DNA of 52,162 bases from Mesostigma viride (lineage: Eukaryota; Streptophyta; Mesostigmatophyceae; Mesostigmatales; Mesostigmataceae). Of this stretch, positions 18,301-28,702 are shown piece by piece. The stretch covers positions 1-52,162 of the forward strand of contig RPFO01000792.1 of the NCBI GenBank assembly GCA_009746045.1, read 5' to 3'. The position numbers and the translations under genes are program-made. The notes beneath the pieces were generated by a model. It worked only from the letters and a program-made list of their open reading frames with translations, did not search any database and was not told where the DNA came from. Positions within the stretch are counted from its first letter, which is position 1. Each line of letters begins with the position of its first letter.

Positions 18301-20782
18301 GCAATTGCGTGCATGGTGTGTGTACGTGTGTGTGCAGCCGCCCCTTGCGTGCGCGGTGTGTGTACATGTGAGTGCCGTCGCCCCAAGCGTGCATTTTGTG
18401 TGTAAGTGTGTGTGCAGCCGCCCCTTGCGTGCGCGGTGTAGGTACGTGTGTGTGCAGCCGCCCCAAGCGTGCGCGGTGTATGTACGTGTGTGTGCAGCCG
18501 CCCCAAGCGTGCGCGGTGTGTGTACATGTGAGTGCAGCTGCCCCAAGCGTGCGCGGTGTGTGTACATGTGTGTGCAGTTGCCCCTTGCGTGCGCGGTGGA
18601 TGTACGTGTGTGTGCATGCCGGCAATTGCGTGCATGGTGTGTGTACGTGTGTGTGCAGCCGCCCCTTGCGTGCGCGGTGTGTGTACGTGTGTGTGCACTC
18701 GCCCCTTGCGTGCGCGGTGGATGTACATGTGTGTGCAGCCGCCCCTTGCGTGCATGGTGTATGTCCATGTGTGGGCAGTTGCCCCTTGCGTGCGCGGTGT
18801 ATGTACATGTTTTTGCACTCGCCCCTTGCGTGCATGGTGTATGTATGTGTGTGTGCAGCCGCCCCTTGCGTGCGCGGTGGATGTACGTGTGTGTGCAGCC
18901 ACCCCTTTCGTGCGCGGTGTATGTACATGTGAGTGCCGTCGCCCCAAGCGTGCATTTTGTGTGTAAGTGTGTGTGCAGCAGCCCCTTGCGTGCGCGGTGT
19001 ATGTACGTGTGTGTGCAGCCGCCCCGTGGTTGCGCGGTGGATGTACATGTGAGTGGAGCCGGTCCTTGCGTGCGCGGTGTATGTACGTGTGTGTGCAGCC
19101 GCCCCTTGCGTGCGCGGTGTAGGTACGTATGTGTGCAGCCGCCCCTTGCGTGCGCGGTGTATGTACGTGTGTGTGCAGCCGCCCCAAGCGTGCGCGGTGT
19201 GTGTACATGTGAGTGCAGCTGCCCCAAGCGTGCGCGGTGTGTGTACATGTGTGTGCAGTTGCCCCTTGCGTGCGCGGTGGATGTACGTGTGTGTGCATGC
19301 CGGCAATTGCGTGCATGGTGTGTGTACGTGTGTGTGCAGCCGCCCCTTGCGTGCGCGGTGTGTGTACATGTGAGTGCCGTCGCCCCAAGCGTGCATTTTG
19401 TGTGTAAGTGTGTGTGCAGCCGCCCCTTGCGTGCGCGGTGTAGGTACGTGTGTGTGCAGCCGCCCCAAGCGTGCGCGGTGTGTGTACGTGTGTGTGCAGC
19501 CGCCCCAAGCGTGCGCGGTGTGTGTACATGTGAGTGCAGCTGCCCCAAGCGTGCGCGGTGTGTGTACATGTGTGTGCAGTTGCCCCTTGCGTGCGCGGTG
19601 GATGTACGTGTGTGTGCATGCCGGCAATTGCGTGCATGGTGTGTGTACGTGTGTGTGCAGCCGCCCCTTGCGTGCGCGGTGTGTGTACGTGTGTGTGCAC
19701 TCGCCCCTTGCGTGCGCGGTGTATGTACGTGTGTGTGCAGCCGCCCCTTGCGTGCGCGGTGTAGGTACGTGTGTGTGCAGCCGCCCCAAGCGTGCGCGGT
19801 GTATGTATGTGTGTGTGCAGCCGCCCCTTGCGTGCGCGGTGGATGTACGTGTGTGTGCAGCCACCCCTTTCGTGCGCGGTGTATGTACATGTGAGTGCCG
19901 TCGCCCCAAGCGTGCATTTTGTGTGTAAGTGTGTGTGCAGCAGCCCCTTGCGTGCGCGGTGTATGTACGTGTGTGTGCAGCCGCCCCGTGGTTGCGCGGT
20001 GGATGTACATGTGAGTGGAGCCGGTCCTTGCGTGCGCGGTGTATGTACGTGTGTGTGCAGCCGCCCCTTGCGTGCGTGGTGTGTGTACATGTAAGTGCAG
20101 CCGCCCCTTGCGTGCGCGGTGTATGTACGTGTGTGTGCAGCCGTCCCTTGCGTGCGCGGTGTGTGTACGTGTGTGTGCAGCCGCCCCTTGCGTGCATGGT
20201 GAGTGTAAGTGTGTGTGCAGCAGCCCCTTGCGTGCGCAGTGTATGTACGTGTGTGTGCAGCCGCCCCTTGCGTGCGCGGTGTGTGTACTGTGTGTGCATG
20301 CCGGCCCTTGCGTGCATGGTGTGTGTACGTGTGTGTGCAGCCGCCCCTTGCATGGGCGGTGTATGTACAATTGAGTGCAGCCGGCCCTTGCGTGCGCGGT
20401 GGATGTACATGTGTGGGCAGTTGCCCCTTGCGTGCGCGGTGTATGTACATGTGTTTGCACTCGCCCCTTGCGTGCGCGGTGGATGTACATGTGTGTGCAG
20501 CCGAACCTTGCGTGCATGGTGTGTGTACCTGTGCGTGAAGTCGCTCCTTGCGTGCATGGTGTGTGTACGTGTGTGTGCAGCCGCCCCTTGCGTGCATGGT
20601 GAGTGTACCTGTGCGTGAAGTCGCTCCTTGCGTGCATGGTGTGTGTACGTGTGTGTGCAGCCGCCCCTTGCGTGCATGGTGTATGTACATGTGAGTGCCG
20701 TTGCCCCAAGCGTGCATTGTGTGTGTAAGTGTGTGTGCAGCCGGCCCTTGCGTGCATGGTGTGTGTACATGTGAGTGCAGCC
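15315..20782 (+). repeat. 40-bp satellite with higher-order repeats (block 2)
   Basis: Same monomer family as block 1 but arranged in long higher-order units. Marker variants such as the GGAGCCGGTCC monomer recur with alternating spacings of 962 and 1162 bp, giving a 2124-bp period (16929, 19053; 17891, 20015). The first spacing differs (15927 to 16929, 1002 bp). Block 4 (27091-34680) is the same array with one more 2124-bp unit. The minus strand has no stop codon in any frame for over 5.4 kb, a property of the monomer. Uninterrupted insertion sites for element A are at 17960-17964 and 20084-20088. Confidence 0.95.
16929..19052 (+). repeat. one 2124-bp higher-order repeat unit (block 2)
   Basis: Phased on the GGAGCCGGTCC variant monomer. 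The next copy starts at 19053 and, as far as compared by eye, carries the same variant order. The unit is about 53 monomers and contains internal sub-blocks of 962 and 1162 bp. Confidence 0.85.
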
Positions 20783-21160
20783 AGTTAGTCTAAGTCTCCC
20801 GCCTGTAGCCTAAGTGGACACGTGCCAGCACCGCCGGCGCCCAATTGGGTACTGGGACGGTGCTGGACTAGAGCAGTCGTGGCATGGACACGTGGCTATA
20901 CTCAGTATGTGATGAGCCGGTACCTCAGTACCGGGACTGTAGTTGTCATGTTAGGACTGACTAGATCAGGTTGTAACTGATAGGCTAGTCCGTCCAGGAT
21001 CAGTAAGTTAGTTTAACTTACGCAAAGTCTGGCCAGCCATCGTTGACGGCTGGCCAGCAGTATATGTGCCATTCTATCCTAATGCCAAGGTGTCTCGTCG
21101 TTCACGCACACACACGCCATTTGGCAGTGCCCGAGCATTCCAGCTTTGTGTTGCATAACT
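20783..21160 (+). repeat. 5' LTR of element B copy 1 (378 bp), termini AGTTA...TAACT
   Basis: Same length and ends as the LTRs at 34681-35058 and 41818-42195. It begins AGTTAGTCTAAG and ends TTGCATAACT, so the ends are 5-bp inverted repeats but not TG...CA. The interior is rich in inverted repeats: a 10-bp stem CTGGCCAGCC/GGCTGGCCAG (21029-21057), TAAGTTA/TAACTTA (21004-21020), and CAGCACCG/CGGTGCTG near 20825-20865. No TGG-type primer site follows; the next bases are TGCATTAAAAACC. Confidence 0.88.
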
Positions 21161-21264
21161 TGCATTAAAAACCTCCAAAAACATACACGACAAAACGACG
21201 AGCGTGCGAAACGTACAGTTCGCAAACACCCATTTCCATTTTTTTTACCCATCTTTTTGAACTA
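21161..21264 (+). other. 5' leader of element B copy 1
   Basis: About 100 bp between the LTR and the gag ATG. It is A-rich, then contains CATTTCCATTTTTTTTACCC. No initiator-Met primer site is visible. The copy at 35059 lacks one C of the CC at 21172-21173. Confidence 0.5.
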
Positions 21265-22899
21265 ATGGCTCCCAAGAACAACAAGGGAAAGGCCCTTGTG
21301 GGCGCGACTTCCTCGGAGGAGGAGTCGCCGTCGGTGACGAGGTACCAGTCGTCGTCGTCCCCGATGTCCGATGACTCGGGGACGTCGGACTCGATCCTGG
21401 AAAGTATGCGCCAGGATTACGAGAACCGGGATGCTCAGGATCCCATGCATCCTGAGGATGCGGCGATGGCGGCAGCCGACCCGACGTACCGTGACGTTGT
21501 GGAGAACGTCGTGGTGCGCGTTCCCCTGATGCGTAGGGCGCGGGGGTCGACCCCGGTGGTGCGTCAGAGGGGACCACCATATGCACCACGTGGTGCGGGG
21601 GCGGGGCCCGAGTCGGAGGAGGAGGAGAGTGGGGAGTCCGACAGCGTGTCGGAAACCAGCTCGCTGGGTTTGTTTGGACTGCAGCCATCGTCGGCAGACG
21701 AGGCGCGCAGTGCGCAGGTGGCAGCAGATGCTGCCATGGCGCAGAGCCTGCAGGAGCAGGAGTCCGCAGAAGAGCGGAGGTTGGCAGTGCGCGCACGTGA
21801 GCGCGCCCAACAAATGGAGGATGCTGCCCAGGTCCGCGCGGCATTGATGAGGAGGTCAGAGTCGCCGAGGTCAGCGTCGCCGACCCATGAAGTGGTGCGG
21901 AGGGCGGACCTGGCGTGTTTCCAGCGCCTTCGACGGTCGGCAACGATCCCGAGGGAGATTGATGGAGTGCTGCAGGAGTCGGAGTATTCTTTGACGGGTC
22001 CGTCGGCGTCCGAAGCGGACGACCTGGTGGAGATGACGCCGGCTATGCAGGCGCGAGAGAAGGAGGCTCAGAGGAGGCTCGCGGTCTTCAAGGCGGAGAG
22101 GGAGAAGAAGCAGCGGAGGCGGAACGTGATCGCGCAGAGGAAGCTGCGCGAGCAGCAAGAGCGTGACAGGGCGGAGGCGCTCGCGGCCAGGATTCGGGTG
22201 AAGATGTCTCACACCAAGGTGAGGTGCGAGCGTCTCACCCGCGACCTGAAGAGCTGGAAATACCGGAAGGTCGCGGAGATAGCACCTTTGCAGGGGCCGG
22301 CTCGTCGGGAAGCCGAGGAGCGCTACCGCAGGCATCTGGCCGCCTGGGAGGAAAGCGTAGGTCGCCTGGAGAGGCGTATGCTGAAGCAGCGACGCCGTAT
22401 GTCGAAGAACATCAAGAAGGCTGCGGTGAGGGGATGCATGGGGGAGGCGGTAAGAGCTGAATTTGGTTTGATGCCGGATGAACGCATTTCTACCGAACAA
22501 CTCTACCATTTTTTGTCGCAGCCAACGCATACCATTTCAAACCGAGACGGCACAGCGGCAAGGACCAGAGTGACGCACCGGGGCGAACCCGGTCCAGCGA
22601 CCTTGTCCCACCGGGAGGACATCCGGAGGCAACTCCACCTGGCCCAGCAGATGCTGGAGGAGGGGCGGGAGCTCACCCCGGGCGAGCATGCCCGCCTAGC
22701 AGACACGGTGGCGAGGCTGGTGGCCTCGCTGAAGCCAACAAAACGCAGGGCACCGGAGGAGGCGTGCCAGCCACAGCAAAAACGCAGGAGGGACGAGAGG
22801 GACGAGGGGGAGGATGACGGGGAGAGGGGGGGCAACCAGGGCAGGGGTGGACATGGCACCCAGGAGTCTGCACCAACACGGCACGAGGGCGGGGAGCGG

Positions 22900-22931
<32 letters not shown>

Positions 22932-23820
22932 GCAGCAGCAGCCACAACCAGCAGGAACGACCACAACCTCCAATATGGCCTTGAACAGGCCCAGGTTTGA
23001 TCCAAAAAAGAAAGAGGACAAGCTAGTGTTTCCGGGTTTGCCAGAGGGCCACACCCAGGACGAAGCTAGGGAGTGGTTGTTTAAGTTGTCACATGCATAT
23101 GCTAGCGACAATGTCCGTGATTGGTTTGCCTCTCTACGTGCGTCCACACCCATCCATCAATCTGCCAAGCCTATCCAGCAGTTGGTACAATTGTACCAAA
23201 AGCGTGCCAGCAGCGGGGTAGACGTGGCAGAAAATGTGTTGTGGGCGCAGTTCATGGTTGATCTTAGGGCACTTGTTACCACGGGGGAGCACTTAGAAGT
23301 GCTTAAGGGCTTCCAGTGGATAGAGGCCTATAAGGTCAATAAGCGTGACTATGTGAGTGACAACAAAAAATATGTCATGTACATAGAGGGAGATGAGGAG
23401 CTGAAGAAGCTCAATGCCAAGTACCTCGTACACCTATGGCTACAAAAGGCAGAACTGGATCCCACCACCCTGTCAGTAATCCTGGCAGGTCTAAAGGATA
23501 AGTGGGAGGACTTTAGGAAGGCAATGGCCTATGTGCAGCAATGCCTAGAGCCGTTTGCTGCTGCAGCCAAGGAGGGAAAGGTGAAGCAGGTAAAGGGGGA
23601 GGAAGCCTCAGGTACGGGGCTCTCCAAGAAGCAGATGCAGTCGCTGGTAGCCCAGGTAAAGGCGGTAATGGGGGGGGATAAAAACAAAAACAACAAAAGT
23701 GGGGGAGGTGGAAACAAGGGGGGGGAAAGAACAATAACAATAAAAACAGAAAACAAAGTGGGGGAGCTAGCAAGCCAGGGGGTGCTAAGCCAGCAGGGGG
23801 GACAAGAGGTTGCCTCATGA
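21265..23820 (+). CDS. gag: Gag of element B copy 1 (851 aa)
   Basis: Starts at ATG 21265 and ends at TGA 23818-23820. Very long for a Gag. Order: Ser/Glu-rich acidic N-terminus; Ala/Glu-rich helix about 145-190; Arg/Lys-rich probable coiled coil about 255-385; acidic-basic linker; poly-Gln about 546-560; capsid-like domain about 586-762 with GLPEGHT, LRAST...HQS and EAYKVNK shared with element C Gag; Gly/Asn/Lys-rich tail. Past the G8 run (23718-23725) the -1 frame reads an Asn/Lys/Gly-rich tail that leads to the zinc knuckle, so the true Gag-Pol path probably leaves this frame there. One G is missing later in this copy (six at 23796-23801 versus seven in the other copy), which breaks that path. 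Role: structural particle protein. Confidence 0.85.
22899..22942 (+). repeat. CAG/CAA microsatellite (poly-Gln) in B gag
   Basis: Mixed CAG and CAA codons encode about 14 consecutive Gln. The same tract is at about 36793-36835 in copy 2. Confidence 0.9.
23718..23724 (+). promoter_or_regulatory. candidate -1 frameshift site in B (G GGG GGG)
   Basis: In the Gag frame the codons are AAG GGG GGG GAA within a run of eight G. A -1 slip gives GGA AAG AAC, a nucleocapsid-like tail that joins the Pol frame in the copy with G7 downstream (copy 2). The middle G8 run is the same in both copies (37609-37616). An ancestral single frame with nine G is the alternative. Confidence 0.5.
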
Positions 23821-25192
23821 CCCCACCAAGCATTGCACTAGGTGCCTTTGTAAGGGGCACCTAAAAGATGACTGCTGGAAAGGCAAACCCGACTATGGTT
23901 CTGACGTTGATGTTTGTCCTGGATGCTGGAAAACACGTCACCCCATTGCAGCAGGAGCGCGCTGCACGGCACCCAGGCACAACAAGACCACGCCAGGGCG
24001 CTACAACCGCGCGGGGGCGGCAGACCAGGGCGACACCTGTAAGCTACCCTCACCATTTTTCACAAATGGTTTCCTGTTACCTTCTGTCTGCCAAGTGTTG
24101 CCTGAGTGTGATGATGTGGATTGGGAAGTGGCATATGACATGACACTGTCACACATGATGCGTGACCCCACCATAGCTTCCCTTAGTGCAGCAGCAGAAA
24201 AGGTAATCACGTATGGTGCTCTAGCAGAGCAACTGCACAAGGTTATGGGCCATGAGGCTGTGGCTGAAAGGCTAGCCAATAAAATACAAGGCCATGATCT
24301 GGAACAGATGTGCAGGCACGTACGTAAGCACTGTGAGCAATGTCAGCTATATGCTCCTAAGCCCAGAAAATGGCATGTGGCCACACCACCACTGGCTAGA
24401 GGCAAACTGGTTGGGGATGTTATACACGTGGTGAAGGACACGGTATACTACCTAGTCATAAAGGATGCCTGGTCAAGGTTTGTGGTAGTGGAGCCCCTGC
24501 CTGGAATGGATAAAGAGCAGCTGCACAGAGCTTTACAGATAGCCTTGGCACGTTTTCACCCCATTGAAAAAGTAATGCTGGATCAGCAGTTTCTCTGCAT
24601 CCAGGACAGGAATGACCTGCCCAAGATAGAAGTGTCTGGGGCTCAAGATCATGAACGTCAGGGGTTGGTAGAACGTACCATGAGAGCCATCAGGGATGTG
24701 ATAAGAAAAATGCCATCCAGGTTGGCTGACTCTGGTAGCTATGCTGACAGGGCATCTTGGGCAGCAGGGGTGACTACCCAGCTAAACGCCAAACCAATAA
24801 TGTCCTCACCTTTTGGGGAAATCACCCCAACTTCGTGGCAGCAAGGGCGAAATCGACCAAGCTGCAAAATTTTTCCAAGTCCTGGACTGCCAAGTCCGGT
24901 GCTGGCGCGAGGCCTCGAGCGAGCCGACAACGACGTGGACAGCGACCTGTCAGCCAAAGTGCGGTCAAGCACCAACGGTCAAGTCGACTGCAAAATGCTG
25001 CCAAGGCATCACGTCGGTCAGTTGACGGTGTTCGGCCAGGCCATGGCATTTGCAATTGCGCTAGCTGCAACGACCCTTGGAAATTGTCGCCCAGGATGCA
25101 CAGACCCCACTTCTCAAGGTAGCCCTAATGTTTTGTCTGTGGGAAATGAACTTGTATGTCGACTTTTGTGTCGTGTTTGCTGGAATTTGTGA
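23810..25192 (+). pseudogene. pol: truncated B pol fused to element A 3' sequence
   Basis: The frame opens after a TAA just upstream and its first codon is TTG. Encoded: two zinc knuckles (C9, C12, H17, C22; C36, C39, H44, C52), integrase HHCC (H143, H148, C175, C178) and catalytic D203, D258, E288. At nucleotide 24832 the B sequence ends within the integrase, at GEITPT, and element A sequence begins. The last 119 codons are therefore a stretch of A, by chance open to 25190-25192. The protease, RT and RNase H are lost in this copy. The junction has about 1 bp of microhomology and one extra A at 24840. The fusion protein is unlikely to have a role. Confidence 0.85.
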
Positions 25193-26265
25193 GGCGCCGT
25201 AAGCCTGCGTTCTCTGGTTCTTTCTTTGTGTTCTTCCAGCAATTATGTGCTTATTTTGCCATGCGTTCAGTGGCAATGGCCCACGCATTTTGGTATTGTT
25301 CCCACGAGACGTTTTCTACGTACCTGGAGTGTATATCCAGAGTTTTTGCACGCTATTTGTGGCACTGGTCTGCGGCGTAGTGAAGCGCCGTTGTATCGTC
25401 GTCTACGACTTGTTTTCGTAAGTAAAGTGCCTGTGACGCGTGTGTTATTTTGTTTTGTGCTGAGAGCATTGCTTTTATGCAAGTGTTTACGTCCTTTGTG
25501 TCGAATTCGGCTGTGCATTTCGGCATAGCCTGTAATGTCGGACGTAATGTTTACTCTCGGGCACTGATTTGTGAATCGTGACGAAGTAATCGTTACCTGT
25601 GTTCGCCTTTGTGGCGGTAATGTATTGCACGTCCTGTTTTCTTTGCTATGAAGCTTGTTTATCTGTTATGGCCACTGTGTTTTGTGTTGAAGGTTGTATT
25701 GTACCTTGTTTGTGTGGCATTTGTTGCCAATATGTTTGTTTGCTCACCCCGTTTATTTGGCGTAAAACGTGATGTTGGTGTCATTTATTGTGTGAGATGG
25801 CGTATGTTATGTTGCTCCGTGTGTGTACAGCACGTATTGTTGCCGTTGCCCTACCTCTATACCGTTTGGGTTAGCTCATAGGGACTTTCTTGGCATGTGT
25901 TGCCGTATTATATGTGTGGGACTGTGTGCCCCTATCGTGTCCATGGGCAGCCGCTTTGAGTGAGGGGGGAATGTAGCATCTAGAGCACTTTTTCCAACTA
26001 AGGGTTGGGTATCAGCCATCCAGGATGGGCAGCTAGTGCGTCGCTGCTATGGTTGGACACTCATTCGCGTTGCCGGGGGGGACGGATCAGTGGCGGTAGT
26101 GCGGCTCATGACCGCATGTTGGAGCTTCAAGCGTTTCACGAGGACGGCGTCTTCATTTTCAGTTGCACCATGCTAGCAACTGGACGGCATGCTACGAGCA
26201 TGTGGTTAAGGGGGGTGTTGAGATTCCACCTACCCAGACATCTTTTGCATTGTGCCCATGTGGCT
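25193..26265 (+). other. non-coding interior of element A copy 2
   Basis: Colinear with 13412-14488 of copy 1. It has no domain-bearing frame and contains the same duplicated purine tract plus pseudo-LTR start near 26208-26235. Confidence 0.6.
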
Positions 26266-26272
26266 AAGGGGG

Positions 26273-27090
26273 TGTTAGGGATATTATATCCACCTGGCCA
26301 CAACATATCCCAGCCTGATTTATTTCTTGTTGGATTTATTACTTATGGACTGAGAATTTGATAGCTTTGATAAGCTAGATGAATTGGGCTTAATGAGCTG
26401 ATCAATATTCATGTGCCATAGTCCTATACTTGGACATGGATGACTTGTAACCTGAGTCAGCCTAGTAGCATCACGTATTTGATTGACAAGTGGTGCTATG
26501 GCCTATTGGACAAGTGTTTGGTCCATGAGCTGACAAGTGTTGGCAGCTCATGATGACACATGTTATGACTTACATGATGACAAGTGGGTAGACTCATTGC
26601 ATGACACTTGTCACTCCAAGGAGAAGAGATGTGTCACTTTATTAATCATGTTATGTGGCACATTATTATGTAGACACTTGGCATCTAGCTATTATGCCAG
26701 CTCATTGGATCATGTCTAGAATGTTCTAGGAATGTTCTAAGAATATGCCAGGAATATTCCTGGAATATACTGAGAATATGCTGGGAATATGCTAGGAATA
26801 TGCTAGGATGTTTCTACAAGCTTCTGTGATGATGTCATTGCTGATGTCATCCTTCCTAGCCTAAAAGTTATAAAAGGAAACTGCCCCCTAAGGGCAGGTA
26901 CCTCCATTTCACCTCCATTCAACCTCCATTCAAGCTCTTCTCCAACTATTATATTCTAATAAAGCCATTTATTCTTCCACGTAAATTGTCTTCAACCTCT
27001 CTTTCTTTCAGCACCTGCAAGGTGTGTGGGTAGCAAGGCCAAGCACAAGGCATTGTGTAAAACCCATTAGTTTCCTCTACTTTTCAAACA
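26273..27090 (+). repeat. 3' LTR of element A copy 2 (818 bp)
   Basis: Same length, ends and internal motifs as the copy 1 LTRs. It is followed by TGTAC and satellite. Confidence 0.93.
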
Positions 27091-28702
27091 TGTACATGTA
27101 AGTGCAGCCGCCCCTTGCGTGCGCGGTGTATGTACGTGTGTGTGCAGCCGCCCCAAGCGTGCGCGGTGTGTGTACATGTGAGTGCAGCTGCCCCAAGCGT
27201 GCGCGGTGTGTGTACATGTGTGTGCAGTTGCCCCTTGCGTGCGCGGTGGATGTACGTGTGTGTGCATGCCGGCAATTGCGTGCATGGTGTGTGTACGTGT
27301 GTGTGCAGCCGCCCCTTGCGTGCGCGGTGTGTGTACGTGTGTGTGCACTCGCCCCTTGCGTGCGCGGTGGATGTACATGTGTGTGCAGCCGCCCCTTGCG
27401 TGCATGGTGTATGTCCATGTGTGGGCAGTTGCCCCTTGCGTGCGCGGCGTATGTACATGTTTTTGCACTCGCCCCTTGCGTGCATGGTGTATGTATGTGT
27501 GTGTGCAGCCGCCCCTTGCGTGCGCGGTGGATGTACGTGTGTGTGCAGCCACCCCTTTCGTGCGCGGTGTATGTACATGTGAGTGCCGTCGCCCCAAGCG
27601 TGCATTTTGTGTGTAAGTGTGTGTGCAGCAGCCCCTTGCGTGCGCGGTGTATGTACGTGTGTGTGCAGCCGCCCCGTGGTTGCGCGGTGGATGTACATGT
27701 GAGTGGAGCCGGTCCTTGCGTGCGCGGTGTATGTACGTGTGTGTGCAGCCGCCCCTTGCGTGCGCGGTGTAGGTACGTATGTGTGCAGCCGCCCCTTGCG
27801 TGCGCGGTGTATGTACGTGTGTGTGCAGCCGCCCCAAGCGTGCGCGGTGTGTGTACATGTGAGTGCAGCTGCCCCAAGCGTGCGCGGTGTGTGTACATGT
27901 GTGTGCAGTTGCCCCTTGCGTGCGCGGTGGATGTACGTGTGTGTGCATGCCGGCAATTGCGTGCATGGTGTGTGTACGTGTGTGTGCAGCCGCCCCTTGC
28001 GTGCGCGGTGTGTGTACATGTGAGTGCCGTCGCCCCAAGCGTGCATTTTGTGTGTAAGTGTGTGTGCAGCCGCCCCTTGCGTGCGCGGTGTAGGTACGTG
28101 TGTGTGCAGCCGCCCCAAGCGTGCGCGGTGTATGTACGTGTGTGTGCAGCCGCCCCAAGCGTGCGCGGTGTGTGTACATGTGAGTGCAGCTGCCCCAAGC
28201 GTGCGCGGTGTGTGTACATGTGTGTGCAGTTGCCCCTTGCGTGCGCGGTGGATGTACGTGTGTGTGCATGCCGGCAATTGCGTGCATGGTGTGTGTACGT
28301 GTGTGTGCAGCCGCCCCTTGCGTGCGCGGTGTGTGTACGTGTGTGTGCACTCGCCCCTTGCGTGCGCGGTGGATGTACATGTGTGTGCAGCCGCCCCTTG
28401 CGTGCATGGTGTATGTCCATGTGTGGGCAGTTGCCCCTTGCGTGCGCGGTGTATGTACATGTTTTTGCACTCGCCCTTGCGTGCATGGTGTATGTATGTG
28501 TGTGTGCAGCCGCCCCTTGCGTGCGCGGTGGATGTACGTGTGTGTGCAGCCACCCTTTCGTGCGCGGTGTATGTACATGTGAGTGCCGTCGCCCCAAGCG
28601 TGCATTTTGTGTGTAAGTGTGTGTGCAGCAGCCCCTTGCGTGCGCGGTGTATGTACGTGTGTGTGCAGCCGCCCCGTGGTTGCGCGGTGGATGTACATGT
28701 GA

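Larger units (their letters stand above)
20783..24832 (+). mobile_element. element B copy 1: 5' part, cut by a duplication junction
   Basis: Contains a 5' LTR, gag and the start of pol, colinear with the complete B copy at 34681-38724. It stops abruptly inside the integrase at 24832, where element A sequence begins. The left flank CAGCC (20778-20782) is the same as that of the complete copy, so both descend from one insertion that was later duplicated. Confidence 0.9.
24833..27090 (+). mobile_element. element A copy 2: 3' part only
   Basis: Begins mid-element at the position matching 13053 of copy 1 and runs to the end of the 3' LTR. The 5' LTR, primer site and most of gag-protease are missing. 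Small differences from copy 1 include a 4-bp deletion near 25890 and a purine tract with five instead of six G (26266-26272). The right flank TGTAC (27091-27095) and the following satellite equal those of copy 1. Confidence 0.93.

Noticed and set aside
17891-19894. Plus-strand Cys/Val-rich open frames in the satellite
   Set aside because: They translate the same monomer and recur at each higher-order unit. Frames end wherever a GTGAGTG, GTAGG or GTAAG variant monomer occurs. No codon or start-site support.
15291-20770. Very long minus-strand open frames (over 1800 codons) across the satellite
   Set aside because: All three minus frames are open at once and encode the same cycling 40-residue pattern. 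This follows from a 40-bp monomer lacking stop triplets, not from a gene.
23810-25192. B-A fusion frame as a novel chimeric gene or template-switch retroelement
   Set aside because: The surrounding order shows it is the seam of a direct tandem duplication. The A-derived tail is merely an open stretch and the downstream pol is missing.
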